Positions 32,737-42,401 of a stretch of DNA of 64,000 nucleotides are shown here, piece after piece. Position 1 is the stretch's first letter, and every line of letters begins with the position of its first letter. The notes beneath the pieces are model-generated. The model did no database searches and had not been told where the DNA came from. It was given only the letters and a program-made list of their open reading frames with translations. Origin of the DNA: Nocardioides humilatus (GTDB lineage: Bacteria; Actinomycetota; Actinomycetes; Propionibacteriales; Nocardioidaceae); assembly GCF_008373755.1 (NCBI RefSeq), contig NZ_VUJV01000001.1:744001-808000 (forward strand). Reading direction: 5' to 3'. The position numbers were made by a program, and so were the translations under genes.

Positions 32737-34719
32737 ATGATGCGTACCGTCGTTTTCCGCGTGCTCACCGGTGCGGCTGTTGCCGCCTGCGCAACACTCA
32801 GCGCGCCGGCCACTGCAGCACCCAGCCATGCTGCCTCGGCCGTCGCTGCAGCCGTGACTCCCGGCCTGATGGGTGACATCTACTACAGCCGGACGGGCAC
32901 CACCGCGGAGCAGAGCGGGATCTACCGGATGGAGGCGGACGGCAACCAGCCGACGCCGATCGCGCCGTTCGCTCCCGGGGACGTGCTCCTGCCCGAGCAC
33001 GCGGCGGTGTCATCGGACGGCCAGCGCATCGTCTACCGGACCGTGGTCGACCTTTGGCTCATCAACGCGGACGGCACGGGCAAGGTCCAGCTCACCCACA
33101 CGGGGCTCGATATCAGCGAGTCCGGGCCGGCCTTCTCGCCCGACGGCCGATACGTCACCTACTCCAGCGACCCAGGCGGCAATTCCGACATCTACCGCCG
33201 GGACCTGGTCACGGGCCGGGTGGTCCGGCTCACGACGAGCACCGGCGCCGACTATGACGCGGCGTTCTCGCCGGACGGCAAGTCGATCGTCTTCGTCTCG
33301 ACCCGGAACGGCTCGCCCAACCCGGAGATCTACCGGATGAACGTCGACGGGACCAACCAGACCCGGCTGACCAACATCGGCGGCAACGACACCGATCCGG
33401 AGTATTCGCCCAACGGGGGGCAGATCGTCTTCACGACCGACCGCATCGGTGCCGGCAACTTCGAGATCTTCCGCATGAACACCGACGGGACCGGACAGAC
33501 CCGGCTGACCATCAACACGTCCAACGACACGGACCCCACCTACTCCCCCGACGGTGGGCAGATCGCCTTCGTCTCCAACCGCGACGGCTCGAGCCAGATC
33601 TATCGCATGAACGGCAACGGCACCGGCCAGTTCCGCCTGACCAGCCTGGACGGCAGCTCCTCCACCGGTCCGGCGTGGGCGCCGGCGTACACCGAGTGCC
33701 AAGGCCTGCCCGCGACGATCACGGGGACCAGCGGCGATGACACCCTCGTCGGTACGCCGGGCCCCGACGTCATCGCCGGGCTCGCCGGCGACGACACACT
33801 CCAGGGCTTCGACGGCGCGGACGTCTTCTGTGGAGGCCCGGGCACCGACACGGTGACCTATGCCGACCACGAGCTCGACGTCACTGCCAACCTCGGCGGT
33901 GGCGCAGGCGACGACGGCTCAGCAGAGGACGGCCCGCTCGGCGCACGCGACTCCATCGCCAAGGACGTGGAGAACCTGGTCGGCGGCCTCAGCAACGACG
34001 ACCTGACGGGCAGCTCGGTGTTCAACAACCTGACCGGAGGGCCGGGCGACGACCACCTGAGCGGCGGGGCCGACGGCGACAACCTCCTCGGCGGCAGCGG
34101 TGACGACGTGCTGATCGGCGGTGACGGCGGCGAAGCGCTCCTCGGCGGCAGCGGTGACGACGTCCTGATCGGCGGGGACGGCAACGAGTTCCTGATCGCC
34201 GGCGAGAGCGGCGACGACATCCTTCGCGGCGGCGACGGCGTCGACGCGCTCACCGGCAACGCTGGGGACGACGAGCTGTACGGCGGCGACCACGGCGACT
34301 TCCTCGAAGGCGGGCTGGACAGCGACGTCATCGATGGGGGGCCCGGCGTCGACACGACCTCCTACGACGGTCGCGTCTCGGGCGTCGTGGCATCGATCGG
34401 CGGCGGAGTCGGCGACGACGGCAGCAAACAGGACGGGCCAACAGGTGAGCGAGACACGATCGCCAACAACGTCGAGAACCTGATCGGAGGCCTCGCCAAC
34501 GACACGCTGACGGGCAACGCGGATGACAACCAGCTCACCGGCGGACTGGGCGCCGACACCCTCCTCGGCCTCGGCGGAACCGATCTCCTCAAGGCTCTCG
34601 ACGGCGTGAAGGACACCAAGCTCGACTGCGGCGACGGTCCCGATTTCCCGGCCGAACGCGACCGGGTCGGCGTCGTGGACCCGTCAGCAGCCAGCTGCAC
34701 GGGCGCCTCGTTGGACTGA
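32737..34719 (+). CDS. Secreted TolB-like propeller / RTX hybrid protein (paralogue 1)
   Basis: 660 residues from the ATG at 32737 (the next codon is also ATG). A signal peptide (about residues 1-33) is followed by PD40/WD40-like repeats of TolB type (PAFSPDGRYVTYSS, IYRMNVDGTNQTRLTN). From about residue 325 there is an RTX region starting TITGTSGDDTLVGTPGPDVIAGL, with GGSGDDVLIGGDG repeats. The end is DCGDGPDFPAERDRVG and a Cys. It is closely similar along its whole length to the gene at 40430. No exporter nearby; probably a calcium-binding extracellular protein. Confidence 0.88.
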   Translation: MMRTVVFRVLTGAAVAACATLSAPATAAPSHAASAVAAAVTPGLMGDIYYSRTGTTAEQSGIYRMEADGNQPTPIAPFAPGDVLLPEHAAVSSDGQRIVYRTVVDLWLINADGTGKVQLTHTGLDISESGPAFSPDGRYVTYSSDPGGNSDIYRRDLVTGRVVRLTTSTGADYDAAFSPDGKSIVFVSTRNGSPNPEIYRMNVDGTNQTRLTNIGGNDTDPEYSPNGGQIVFTTDRIGAGNFEIFRMNTDGTGQTRLTINTSNDTDPTYSPDGGQIAFVSNRDGSSQIYRMNGNGTGQFRLTSLDGSSSTGPAWAPAYTECQGLPATITGTSGDDTLVGTPGPDVIAGLAGDDTLQGFDGADVFCGGPGTDTVTYADHELDVTANLGGGAGDDGSAEDGPLGARDSIAKDVENLVGGLSNDDLTGSSVFNNLTGGPGDDHLSGGADGDNLLGGSGDDVLIGGDGGEALLGGSGDDVLIGGDGNEFLIAGESGDDILRGGDGVDALTGNAGDDELYGGDHGDFLEGGLDSDVIDGGPGVDTTSYDGRVSGVVASIGGGVGDDGSKQDGPTGERDTIANNVENLIGGLANDTLTGNADDNQLTGGLGADTLLGLGGTDLLKALDGVKDTKLDCGDGPDFPAERDRVGVVDPSAASCTGASLD

Positions 34720-34723
34720 TCCG

Positions 34724-36922
34724 TCAGCAGTAGTTCGCGTTGGCCAGCGCGGCCTGGGCCTCGGCGAGCCGAGCCTTGGCTGCCCTGAGACGACGCTTGG
34801 CGATCCGGATCTTCTTCGCGTTGCCGGTCTCCTGGGCGTTGGCGAGCGCACGCTTCTTCGCCCGCACGTCGGCCTTCGCCGCCGCGATTGCCGCTTGCAG
34901 CTCCGCACAGGTCGGCGGCGGGTTCACGGCCTTCGCCGACTTGTCGGAGGTGGCGACCTCGGTCCGGTTCTGGAACTGGTCCGTCACGGTGGCGGTGACC
35001 TCGACGCGGAACGTGAAGCCGCGGTCCGCGCTCGTCACCGTGTAGGTCGGCGCCGTCACCACTGGGCTGGTCAGGTTGCACTGGGTGCCGTCCGCGGCAC
35101 ACCGGAACCATCGCCGGGTGAACGTGGGGTTGGTCCCGGTCCAGGCGCCCGCGGTCGACTGGAGCTTGGTCCCGACGTACGCCGGACCCACGACCTTCGG
35201 CTTCGCAGTGTTGACCGGCTTGCGCTCGTAGACCGAGCCCGACGTGCCCGCCAGCCGCTCGGGTGACTTGGTGCCGCCGATCTGCCCGACCACCGTGGCC
35301 TGGATGACCTTGCCGACGTCATCCACCGTGCTCGTGTAGGCGATGCCCGACTGCGGGAGGAGCAGGCACGCGCTGAGGTTCTGCTCGCAGCGGTACCAGC
35401 GGTACTCGAACGTCGTCGCCATCGGAGTGCCGTTGGACCGCCATTGGTTGGACGGGAGGTCGCTCGGGTCGATGGTGAACGTGGCTCCCCACGGTGCCGA
35501 CGCGGCGTCGAGCAGCTTGGGGTAGTTGGGCGGAGGCGTCGGCTCGGGACCGGCAGGCGCGGCGATCGGCCCGACCGGGTTGGAGAGGACCTCCGTGGAG
35601 AACACGGGCGTGACGACGTTGATCGCGCGCACGCCCACGCGCAGGTACTTGCCGACGTCGCCGCTGGTGACGACGTAGGTCCGTCCGGTCTCGCCGGCGA
35701 TGTTGACGCAACTGGCGGTCGAGGTCGAGGTGCACCGCTTCCACTGGTAGCGGTAGAAGAACGGCCCGGTGCCGCCCCACACCCCGTCGTTGGCCGTCAG
35801 CGTGTAGCCCTGGACCGCACTCCCGCTCGGGGCCGCGATGACGCCCGGTGCGTCCACCGCCGACAGCGGCAGGGCGAAGATCCCGTGGCCCTGGGTGCCC
35901 GCGATCAGGCTGCCCGGTGTGCCGAAGCCGATGTTGAGGGCCCAGACCGACTCGTTGTCCATGCCGATCTCGCCCGGGGCGTTGAGCTTGGTCGCCGACA
36001 TCTTGGTCCAGTGCTCACCCCCGTCGACGGTCGCCCACACGCCACTGTTGGTGCCGACAACGATGCGCGGCTCTCCGCCACCCCAGTAGGCCGACGGGAT
36101 CAACTGGAACGCACGGACCTGCGTCGCGAGGAGTGCGCCCGGGCCCGAGCCGGTGGCGTCGTACCAGGTGAGGCCGCCGTTGGAGGAGCGGTAGACGCTG
36201 CTCGTCGTGGCGGCGATCAGCTCGCTGGGGTCGAGCGGCGACACCGCGATGCGCAGCGCGGACTCGCCCGGCGGGATGCCGTCGGAGGACAGCGTCCAGC
36301 TCTTGCCGGCGTCGAGCGAGATGTAGAAGCCGGTCGCCGACGCGGCGTACATCAGGCTGCCGGTGCCCTTGGTGAGGGAGTAGGCACCGCCGGTGATGCC
36401 GGTCGCCTGGGTCCACTTCACCCCGGAGTCGGAGGAGTAGAAGATGCCGTCGTGGCCGGAACCGGCCGTGCTGACGACGATGTTGGTCGTGCCCGCGGTC
36501 GGGAAGACGACCGACTGCACGCCACCCTGGTCGAGCCGCATCGGCTGCGGCGTGTCCTCGTCGACGCCGAGCTTGGTCCAGGTGCCGTTGCCGCTGCCCC
36601 GGAACAGGCCCGCACTAGTGGCGAGGAAGATCTGGCCGGACTGCCCCTTGGCCTCGTGCACCTGCTTGCCCTGCGTCGACAGGTTGCCGCTGATGTCGGT
36701 CCACGGGCCTGCCGCGGTCGCCGCCGTGAACACCCCATCGGTCTCCGAGCCGGCCACCAGCTGCCCGGGGGTCACGTAGTCGAGCGAGCGGATCCAGTGG
36801 TCACCGAGGTTCCACTTCACCCACACGTCCGGGACCGCCGCGTGCGCCGGTGGCACGGTCGCACCCAGGAGCACCAGAGGAAGCAGAGCCAAGGTCAGGA
36901 CCAGCTGGAGGAGTCGACGCAC
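34724..36922 (-). CDS. Secreted BNR/sialidase-like propeller with Ig-like repeats and cationic helical tail
   Basis: 732 residues, GTG start. A signal peptide ends at PAHA (residue 28). Residues ~30-345 form a propeller of BNR/VPS10-like repeats (IFYSSDSGVKWTQATG, FYISLDAGKSWTLSSDG, VYRSSNGGLTWYDAT). Three ~95-residue Ig-like repeats follow, each with a W(K/Y/F)RC segment and a second Cys. Residues 672-732 are an Ala/Lys/Arg-rich helical hairpin with Cys at each end. Sialidase catalytic residues were not found, so enzyme activity is not claimed. Adhesin or cell-wall-associated role inferred. Confidence 0.82.
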   Translation of the reverse strand: MRRLLQLVLTLALLPLVLLGATVPPAHAAVPDVWVKWNLGDHWIRSLDYVTPGQLVAGSETDGVFTAATAAGPWTDISGNLSTQGKQVHEAKGQSGQIFLATSAGLFRGSGNGTWTKLGVDEDTPQPMRLDQGGVQSVVFPTAGTTNIVVSTAGSGHDGIFYSSDSGVKWTQATGITGGAYSLTKGTGSLMYAASATGFYISLDAGKSWTLSSDGIPPGESALRIAVSPLDPSELIAATTSSVYRSSNGGLTWYDATGSGPGALLATQVRAFQLIPSAYWGGGEPRIVVGTNSGVWATVDGGEHWTKMSATKLNAPGEIGMDNESVWALNIGFGTPGSLIAGTQGHGIFALPLSAVDAPGVIAAPSGSAVQGYTLTANDGVWGGTGPFFYRYQWKRCTSTSTASCVNIAGETGRTYVVTSGDVGKYLRVGVRAINVVTPVFSTEVLSNPVGPIAAPAGPEPTPPPNYPKLLDAASAPWGATFTIDPSDLPSNQWRSNGTPMATTFEYRWYRCEQNLSACLLLPQSGIAYTSTVDDVGKVIQATVVGQIGGTKSPERLAGTSGSVYERKPVNTAKPKVVGPAYVGTKLQSTAGAWTGTNPTFTRRWFRCAADGTQCNLTSPVVTAPTYTVTSADRGFTFRVEVTATVTDQFQNRTEVATSDKSAKAVNPPPTCAELQAAIAAAKADVRAKKRALANAQETGNAKKIRIAKRRLRAAKARLAEAQAALANANYC

Positions 36923-36982
36923 AGGCGGACCCTAGCGACGTCGCGACCTCGCTGAGGGCACTCTGCGGATTTCTTTCCCCCG

Positions 36983-38875
36983 TCACGTACCGGGCTGGAA
37001 CGCCGTCCCGGAGACGCCGACGAACTGGGTGAACGTCGGCAGCCCGGTCGGCCAGATGTTGAGCTGGGCCGTCTGGAATCCGAGCTCGCCGGGGTTGAAG
37101 GTGAGCAGGTAGGTGCACTTCCCTCGCGACGGGACCATCGTCGTCGGCGAGCAGGGCGACTTCCCCGAACCCACGGCGGTAAAGCCCGCGCTCGCGCTCT
37201 GGATCTCGCTGTCGAACGGGATCGGCCCGCCGCTCTTGTTCGTCACCGTCACCGTCACCGACTTCGCCGTGCCGTACCGCGTGTTGCCGAAGTCGTAGTT
37301 GGTCGGGGAGATCGTGAACTGGGGATCGACGCCGTTGCCGTTGAAGGTGAGCGACCGCACCGACTCCGGGATCGAGTGGCCCGACCTGTCGACCAGGTCG
37401 ATCGACAGACTCCCCGAGGCCTGACCGAGGCTCGTCGGGTGGAAGGCAAGGTAGAGGAAGCAGGTCTCCCCCGGGCCCAGCGGCCGCGGCAGCACGCCGT
37501 CGCAGCGCGACGTACCGCTGATCAGGTCGAACCCCGCGCCCGTCGGCGGCGTGACCCGCACCTGGACGTCGACCTTGCTGGTGTTCTTGACCTCGACGAC
37601 TTTCAACGCGGTCTGGTCGATCACCACGTTGCCGAACTTGATCGACTTCGCGGACACGCTGTACTTCGGCGCGGTCCCGATCACCAGCATCGGCACCAGC
37701 TTCTCGGTGCCGGCCCACTCGCCGCCGCCAGGCTCGCGGAGGAAGAGCCGCAGGAAGACCGCGCGCATCCCACCCTGGTGGGGCGTGAGCGCCAGCCGCA
37801 CCGTGCATGTCTTGCCCGGCTGCACCGGCAACACCCCGCCGCACGAGTCGGCCCCTCGCGTGACGTCCGTGTCGCCGTCAGAGCCGACATCCACACCGAT
37901 CCGCTCGGGTGCGCTGCTCGTGTTCTTCACCTTGAACGTCTGGAATCCCGACTGCTGCCCGACCGTCACGGTCCCGAACACGTAGGACTCCGGAGACACC
38001 GTGTACGACGGCAGCACACCGTTCATCGACACCGGGATCGCGGGCTGCGCGACCCACGGATAGCTGTCGCCGGAGTCCGCACGCCTCACGATGGGGAGGA
38101 AGTTGTAGTGGTGCAGGCCGAGCTGGTCGGTCGCCAGCGTGACGGAGATCGTGCAGGACTTCCGATTGTCGAGGAAGCGCTGGAAGGTCCCCCCGACGAC
38201 GCAGCTGCCCGCCTGGTCGAAGGTCGTGAAGTGTTCGTCGTAGTAGGCCGAGTCGATCGCCGGGTCCTGCGAGAAGGCGAGCTCGATGCGTTGACCGCTG
38301 ACGTTGGTGATCGTGATCGTCTGCGTGACGGGCGGTGCGCCGACCGTCCGGTCGCCGAAGGTGAGCGTGCCCGGGGGCGCGAGGATCGTGCCCGTGCGCG
38401 CGGTGAGACCGATGCTCTTTGCATACTCCGGACCGACGGTCGTCGACAACCGCAGCAGGCCCGAACTGGTGCGGGCATGGTCGCCCGGCTCGTACGAGAT
38501 CGTGACCACGCAGGCCTGACCGGCCGCCAGCTGGATGGAGGCCGTTCCGCCCCAGTCGAGGACGTCATTGAAGACGCAGTAGTCCAGCGAGTTCTTGAGG
38601 TGGCCGCCCTCGATGGTGAAGCCCTGGGCGCGGTCGGCCGACCCGATCCGCGCGCGGAACTCTGCCGCGCCTCCGGTCCTGTTGGTCACGGTCACCGACT
38701 GCTCGACGAGGTCGCCCTGGAAGGGAGCGGCGCCGAACTTCAACGTGCCTGGCGAGGCGGCGAACGGCGCCGCGGCATCGGCCGCGGCGCTCAGACCTCC
38801 GACGACCAGGCTGGCGCCCAGCAGCGTCGCGGCGGTCGCGGTAGCGACCCGGATCCGTCCCCAGATGTGCCCCAT
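36983..38875 (-). CDS. Secreted protein with tandem ASH/choice-of-anchor-D-like domains
   Basis: 630 residues from the ATG at 38875, which has GAGG 6 nt upstream; the ATG at 38881 sits directly on that sequence. A signal peptide (AAADAAA, about residue 35) is followed by five or six ~100-residue beta-sandwich repeats of ASH/HYDIN type: FGAAPFQGDLVEQSVTVTNRTG, FGDRTVGAPPVTQTITITNVSG, FGTVTVGQQSGFQTFKVKNTSS, FGNVVIDQTALKVVEVKNTS, FGNTRYGTAKSVTVTVTNKSG. Each repeat carries a Cys near its middle or end. Likely extracellular structural or adhesion protein. Confidence 0.85.
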   Translation of the reverse strand: MGHIWGRIRVATATAATLLGASLVVGGLSAAADAAAPFAASPGTLKFGAAPFQGDLVEQSVTVTNRTGGAAEFRARIGSADRAQGFTIEGGHLKNSLDYCVFNDVLDWGGTASIQLAAGQACVVTISYEPGDHARTSSGLLRLSTTVGPEYAKSIGLTARTGTILAPPGTLTFGDRTVGAPPVTQTITITNVSGQRIELAFSQDPAIDSAYYDEHFTTFDQAGSCVVGGTFQRFLDNRKSCTISVTLATDQLGLHHYNFLPIVRRADSGDSYPWVAQPAIPVSMNGVLPSYTVSPESYVFGTVTVGQQSGFQTFKVKNTSSAPERIGVDVGSDGDTDVTRGADSCGGVLPVQPGKTCTVRLALTPHQGGMRAVFLRLFLREPGGGEWAGTEKLVPMLVIGTAPKYSVSAKSIKFGNVVIDQTALKVVEVKNTSKVDVQVRVTPPTGAGFDLISGTSRCDGVLPRPLGPGETCFLYLAFHPTSLGQASGSLSIDLVDRSGHSIPESVRSLTFNGNGVDPQFTISPTNYDFGNTRYGTAKSVTVTVTNKSGGPIPFDSEIQSASAGFTAVGSGKSPCSPTTMVPSRGKCTYLLTFNPGELGFQTAQLNIWPTGLPTFTQFVGVSGTAFQPGT

Positions 38876-38988
38876 GTGCATCCTCGCTGCCAGAAAGCCC
38901 GAGCCGCTTGGTGGTGATCGCGGCATCGAGTCTCGCCTCGCGCGGCCCTGACGTCTATGGGGAAAGCCCGGTGGTGGCGTGTCTCGTC

Positions 38989-39010
38989 CGTCACACCAAA
39001 CGTCACACCA
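38989..39010. promoter_or_regulatory. Direct repeat CGTCACACCA x2, 12-bp period
   Basis: Two perfect 10-bp copies (38989-38998, 39001-39010) lie between the SDR gene end and the ASH-domain gene start. GTCACA direct repeats resemble recalled MtrA-type response-regulator sites. The factor is not established. Confidence 0.4.
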
Positions 39011-39019
39011 CGGGCGGGC

Positions 39020-39889
39020 TCAGCCCAACGGCCACACGACGCCGGTGCGCTCCTCGGACACCGCCCACAGCCGGGCTGCCGCGTCGGTGTCGCGCGACTC
39101 CCGCGAGCGCGGGTTCGGGCCCGGCGCTCCGCGCAGGCCCTGGAACCCGGACGGGCCGATGTAGCTGTCCGGCGGCAGGTCGGCGGTGATCGCGTGGAAG
39201 GTGGGGCGCGAGCCGAACTCGGCGCTCGTCGCGATCACCTTGTTGCCCACCCACATCAGCTTGTTCATCAGGGGATTGGCGTGGTTGCTCTGCAGGTTGG
39301 TGGCGGAGTAGCCCGGGTGGCAGCCGTGCGCGACCACGGCCGACCCTGCCGCGGTCAGCTTGCGCTGCAGCTCGGACGTGAAGAGCAGGTTGGCCAGCTT
39401 GGACTGGTGGTAGGCCTTGTTCGGGTTGTAGCAGCCGTCGAGGTCGAGGTTGTCGAAGTCGAGCTGCGGCCCGTTGTGGAGTCCGGAGGACACGGTCACC
39501 ACGCGGTCCTCGACGTGGGGCAGCAGCAGGTTGGTCAACGCGAAGTGACCGAAGTGGTTGGTGCCGATCTGCAGCTCGAAGCCGTCGGCCGTCCGCCCCT
39601 CGGCGACCATCATGATGCCCGCGTTGTTGACCAGCGTCGTGATCGGCTGGTCGCCCCACTCCTCGACGAACCCGCGCACGGACGCGAGGCTGGAGAGGTC
39701 GAGCTCCCTGACCTCCGAGCTGCCGGGACCGGGCAGTGCCTTGGCAGCGGCCTCACCCTTGGCCCGGTTGCGTACGGCGAGCACGACGTGCCCACCCGCC
39801 GCCGTCAGCTTCTTCGCCGCCTCCAGGCCGATGCCCGAGTTGGCGCCGGTGACGATGTAGGTGCGGCCACTGAGGTCCGGTGAGGTCAT
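39020..39889 (-). CDS. Short-chain dehydrogenase/reductase (retinol-dehydrogenase-like)
   Basis: 289 residues. Cofactor motif TGANSGIGLEAAKKL (TGxxxGIG), NNAGIMM, catalytic Ser in TVSSGLHN and YHQSK (YxxxK) are all present. Arg after VLAVRNRAKG suggests NADP(H). Closest in style to the RDH/WWOX-like SDR group common in actinobacteria. Substrate unknown. It lies upstream of the ASH gene on the same strand. Confidence 0.92.
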   Translation of the reverse strand: MTSPDLSGRTYIVTGANSGIGLEAAKKLTAAGGHVVLAVRNRAKGEAAAKALPGPGSSEVRELDLSSLASVRGFVEEWGDQPITTLVNNAGIMMVAEGRTADGFELQIGTNHFGHFALTNLLLPHVEDRVVTVSSGLHNGPQLDFDNLDLDGCYNPNKAYHQSKLANLLFTSELQRKLTAAGSAVVAHGCHPGYSATNLQSNHANPLMNKLMWVGNKVIATSAEFGSRPTFHAITADLPPDSYIGPSGFQGLRGAPGPNPRSRESRDTDAAARLWAVSEERTGVVWPLG

Positions 39890-39905
39890 GCCCGAAGTAT
39901 GTCGG

Positions 39906-40175
39906 TCAGCCCGGCGGCTGGTCCTGCTGCACCGGTACGGCCACCCAGTTGGCGTTAATCCAGGCGATCGTCGCCGGGTCGTGGATGCGCCACTCCATCA
40001 CGCCGCAGGTCGTGCAGACGTACTGCCAGACCTGGCCGAGGTTGGCCTTGAAGATCCCGCGGACCCCCGGTTGGTGGGGCGGCCACATCGTTGTGTGGGT
40101 CGACTGGGACGAGAGCGAGTTGGCCGCTGCGCGGACCGTCGCCGCGCCGCACCGGTGACAGATTCCGTTGTGCAT
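39906..40175 (-). CDS. Small zinc-ribbon-like hypothetical protein
   Basis: 89 residues. Two CxxC knuckles, ICHRCGAAT (Cys6/Cys9) and YVCTTCGVMEW, about 45 residues apart, look like a zinc ribbon. The second half continues WRIHDPATIAWINANWVAV. No family recognised. It precedes the SDR gene by 16 nt on the same strand. Confidence 0.75.
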   Translation of the reverse strand: MHNGICHRCGAATVRAAANSLSSQSTHTTMWPPHQPGVRGIFKANLGQVWQYVCTTCGVMEWRIHDPATIAWINANWVAVPVQQDQPPG

Positions 40176-40429
40176 CTCCGGACAGTAGCGATCCTGCGGC
40201 TCGGGATCGAGAGTTCAGAAAGTGGCCCCGCGAGCGGACTCAGCACGACGGCGTGACGCCGGCTCGGGCCGCAAATCATCCGATCGGACCAAGACGTCCC
40301 TCGCATCAATCGATAGCGTGGCGGCCTCTGGCCTCGGGTGCCGAGCAGTTCCGATGCTCCCCGGATGGCACAGCGGTGACGCCACGCATCGAGGACCGCA
40401 ACTGATCCACCACAGCCAAGGAGAAGTCG

Positions 40430-42385
40430 ATGCGCAACGCCCTTGCTCGGAGCACCGTTCTCGCCCTCTGCGCGGGCGGCGTCATCCTTGGCGGTCCCGT
40501 CGCCGCCGCACCGAACCCACCTGCCGCGGCTGCTGCTGCGGCCCCGGGCGTCAACGGCGAGATTCTCTTCACCGAGCTCAACAACGTCTTCCGCATGGAT
40601 GCCGACGGGAGCAACCGCGTCCAGCTCACGTTCGACGCCGCCGTTTCGGGGGCTTACGAGAGCCCGACCGCCTCGCCAGACGGCCAGCGAGTGGTCGTCG
40701 TCCAACGCAACGAGGGCGGCTCGAACATCTGGGCGATGAACGCCGACGGGAGCGACAAGACGCAGTTGACGCACAGCACCGGCTACAACTTCAGCCCTTC
40801 CTTCTCCCCGGACGGCCGCTCGATCGTCTTCGACAGCACACGTAGCGGCGACGCGGACATCTACCGGATGGACGCGGACGGGACGGGCGAGGTGCCACTG
40901 ACCAGCGACCCAGACGACGACAAGTCGGCCTCCTACTCGCCGGACGGGCTCAGCATCGCGTTCCAGAGCGACCGCAGCGGGGGCACAGAGATCTATCGAA
41001 TGGCGGCCGACGGCACCTCCCCCACTCGGCTGACCAACAACACCACCATCGACATCCACCCCGCCTTCTCGCCGACCGGCCAGATCGTGTTCACGGCGTA
41101 CCGTCACGGTACGTCGAACCCCGAGATCTACCGGATGAACGCTGACGGCTCCTCTCCGACGCGGCTGACGAACAACACCACACAAGACTTGTATCCGGCC
41201 TTCTCGCCCGACGGGCTCCAGGTGGCCTTCGTCAGCAACCGCGACGGCGGCTACGAGATCTTCACCATGAACTCCGACGGCAGCGCGCAGACCCGGATCA
41301 CTCCGCTCGGCGACGCGAACTTCGGACCCTCTTGGTCAAGCGCCTACACCGACTGCCAGGGCCGGGGCGCAACCATCACCGGCACCAATGGCGACGACAT
41401 CCTCAAGGGCACGCCGGGACCCGACGTGATCGCCGGACTCGGCGGCAACGACACCTTGCAGGGGTTCGACGGCGCCGATGTCTTCTGCGGCGGCGCAGGC
41501 AACGACACCGTCACCTACTCCGACCACGAGGATGGCGTGACAGCCGACCTCACCGGCGGCACCGGCGACGACGGCTCGGCCGAGGACGGCCCGCTCGGCG
41601 CGCGGGACTCGATCGGCAAGGACGTGGAGAACCTCACGGGTGGATTCGGCGACGACGACCTGACCGGAAGCTCGGCATTCAACTACCTGTTCGGCGGGGT
41701 CGGCGACGACCGACTGGCCGGAGGCGCCGACGGCGACAACCTTGAAGGCGGCAGCGGGGACGATCTCCTCCTCGGCGGCGACGGTAGCGAGGCCCTCCTC
41801 GGCGGCAGCGGCGACGACGTCCTGATCGGGGGCGACGGCAACGAGTTCCTGATGGCGGGAGAGAGCGGCAACGACGTCCTCCGCGGGGGCGACGGCAACG
41901 ATGCCCTCACTGGAAACGCAGGTGAGGACAGCCTCTTCGGCGGCGACCACAACGACTACCTGGACGGTGGCTTCGACAGCGACATCCTGACGGGTGGCCC
42001 CGGAACCGACACCACGGCGTATTCAGGGCGCGTCGCTCGGGTCGTCGCCTCGATCGGCGGTGTCACCGGCGATGACGGCAGCAAGCAGGACGGGCCTTCC
42101 GGCGAACGCGACACCATCGCCAATAGTGTCGAGAACCTCATCGGCGGCAGCGCTGACGACACGCTGTCGGGCAACGGCGATGACAATCAGATCACGGGTG
42201 GTCCCGGCGCCGACACGATGCTTGGCTTGGCCGGAACCGACAAGATCTTCGCCGCAGACGGGGTCAAGGACGTCAAGATCGACTGTGGCGCCGATGCCGA
42301 CTACCCCGCCGAGCGAGACCAGATCGGCCCCGTCGCTGACCCCTCGGCCTCCAGTTGCACGGGAGCGGTGCTGACGCGGGCGTAG
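40430..42385 (+). CDS. Secreted TolB-like propeller / RTX hybrid protein (paralogue 2)
   Basis: 651 residues; AAGGAG lies upstream of the ATG at 40430. A signal peptide (to about residue 27, PVAAA) is followed by TolB-type repeats (PSFSPDGRSIVFDS, IYRMDADGTGEVPLTS, NPEIYRMNADGSSPTRLTNN). The RTX half is near-colinear with the 32737 gene, sharing FDGADVFCGG, DDGSAEDGPLGARDSI, GGDGNEFL, DDGSKQDGP and GERDTIAN. Four cysteines in the C-terminal half are conserved between the two. It ends 16 nt from the convergent RTX gene. Confidence 0.88.
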   Translation: MRNALARSTVLALCAGGVILGGPVAAAPNPPAAAAAAAPGVNGEILFTELNNVFRMDADGSNRVQLTFDAAVSGAYESPTASPDGQRVVVVQRNEGGSNIWAMNADGSDKTQLTHSTGYNFSPSFSPDGRSIVFDSTRSGDADIYRMDADGTGEVPLTSDPDDDKSASYSPDGLSIAFQSDRSGGTEIYRMAADGTSPTRLTNNTTIDIHPAFSPTGQIVFTAYRHGTSNPEIYRMNADGSSPTRLTNNTTQDLYPAFSPDGLQVAFVSNRDGGYEIFTMNSDGSAQTRITPLGDANFGPSWSSAYTDCQGRGATITGTNGDDILKGTPGPDVIAGLGGNDTLQGFDGADVFCGGAGNDTVTYSDHEDGVTADLTGGTGDDGSAEDGPLGARDSIGKDVENLTGGFGDDDLTGSSAFNYLFGGVGDDRLAGGADGDNLEGGSGDDLLLGGDGSEALLGGSGDDVLIGGDGNEFLMAGESGNDVLRGGDGNDALTGNAGEDSLFGGDHNDYLDGGFDSDILTGGPGTDTTAYSGRVARVVASIGGVTGDDGSKQDGPSGERDTIANSVENLIGGSADDTLSGNGDDNQITGGPGADTMLGLAGTDKIFAADGVKDVKIDCGADADYPAERDQIGPVADPSASSCTGAVLTRA

Positions 42386-42401
42386 GCACTGGGGATCGAG
42401 G

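Noticed and set aside
36300-36900. Sialidase activity for the BNR-propeller protein
   Set aside because: BNR-like repeats are present but no RIP motif or catalytic Arg/Tyr/Glu set was found.
40205-40240. Short match between TTCAGAAAGTGG near 40215 and the 3' end of the RTX gene at 42402
   Set aside because: Only about 12 bases match and the flanking reading frame shows no RTX sequence, so a vestigial gene end is not supported.
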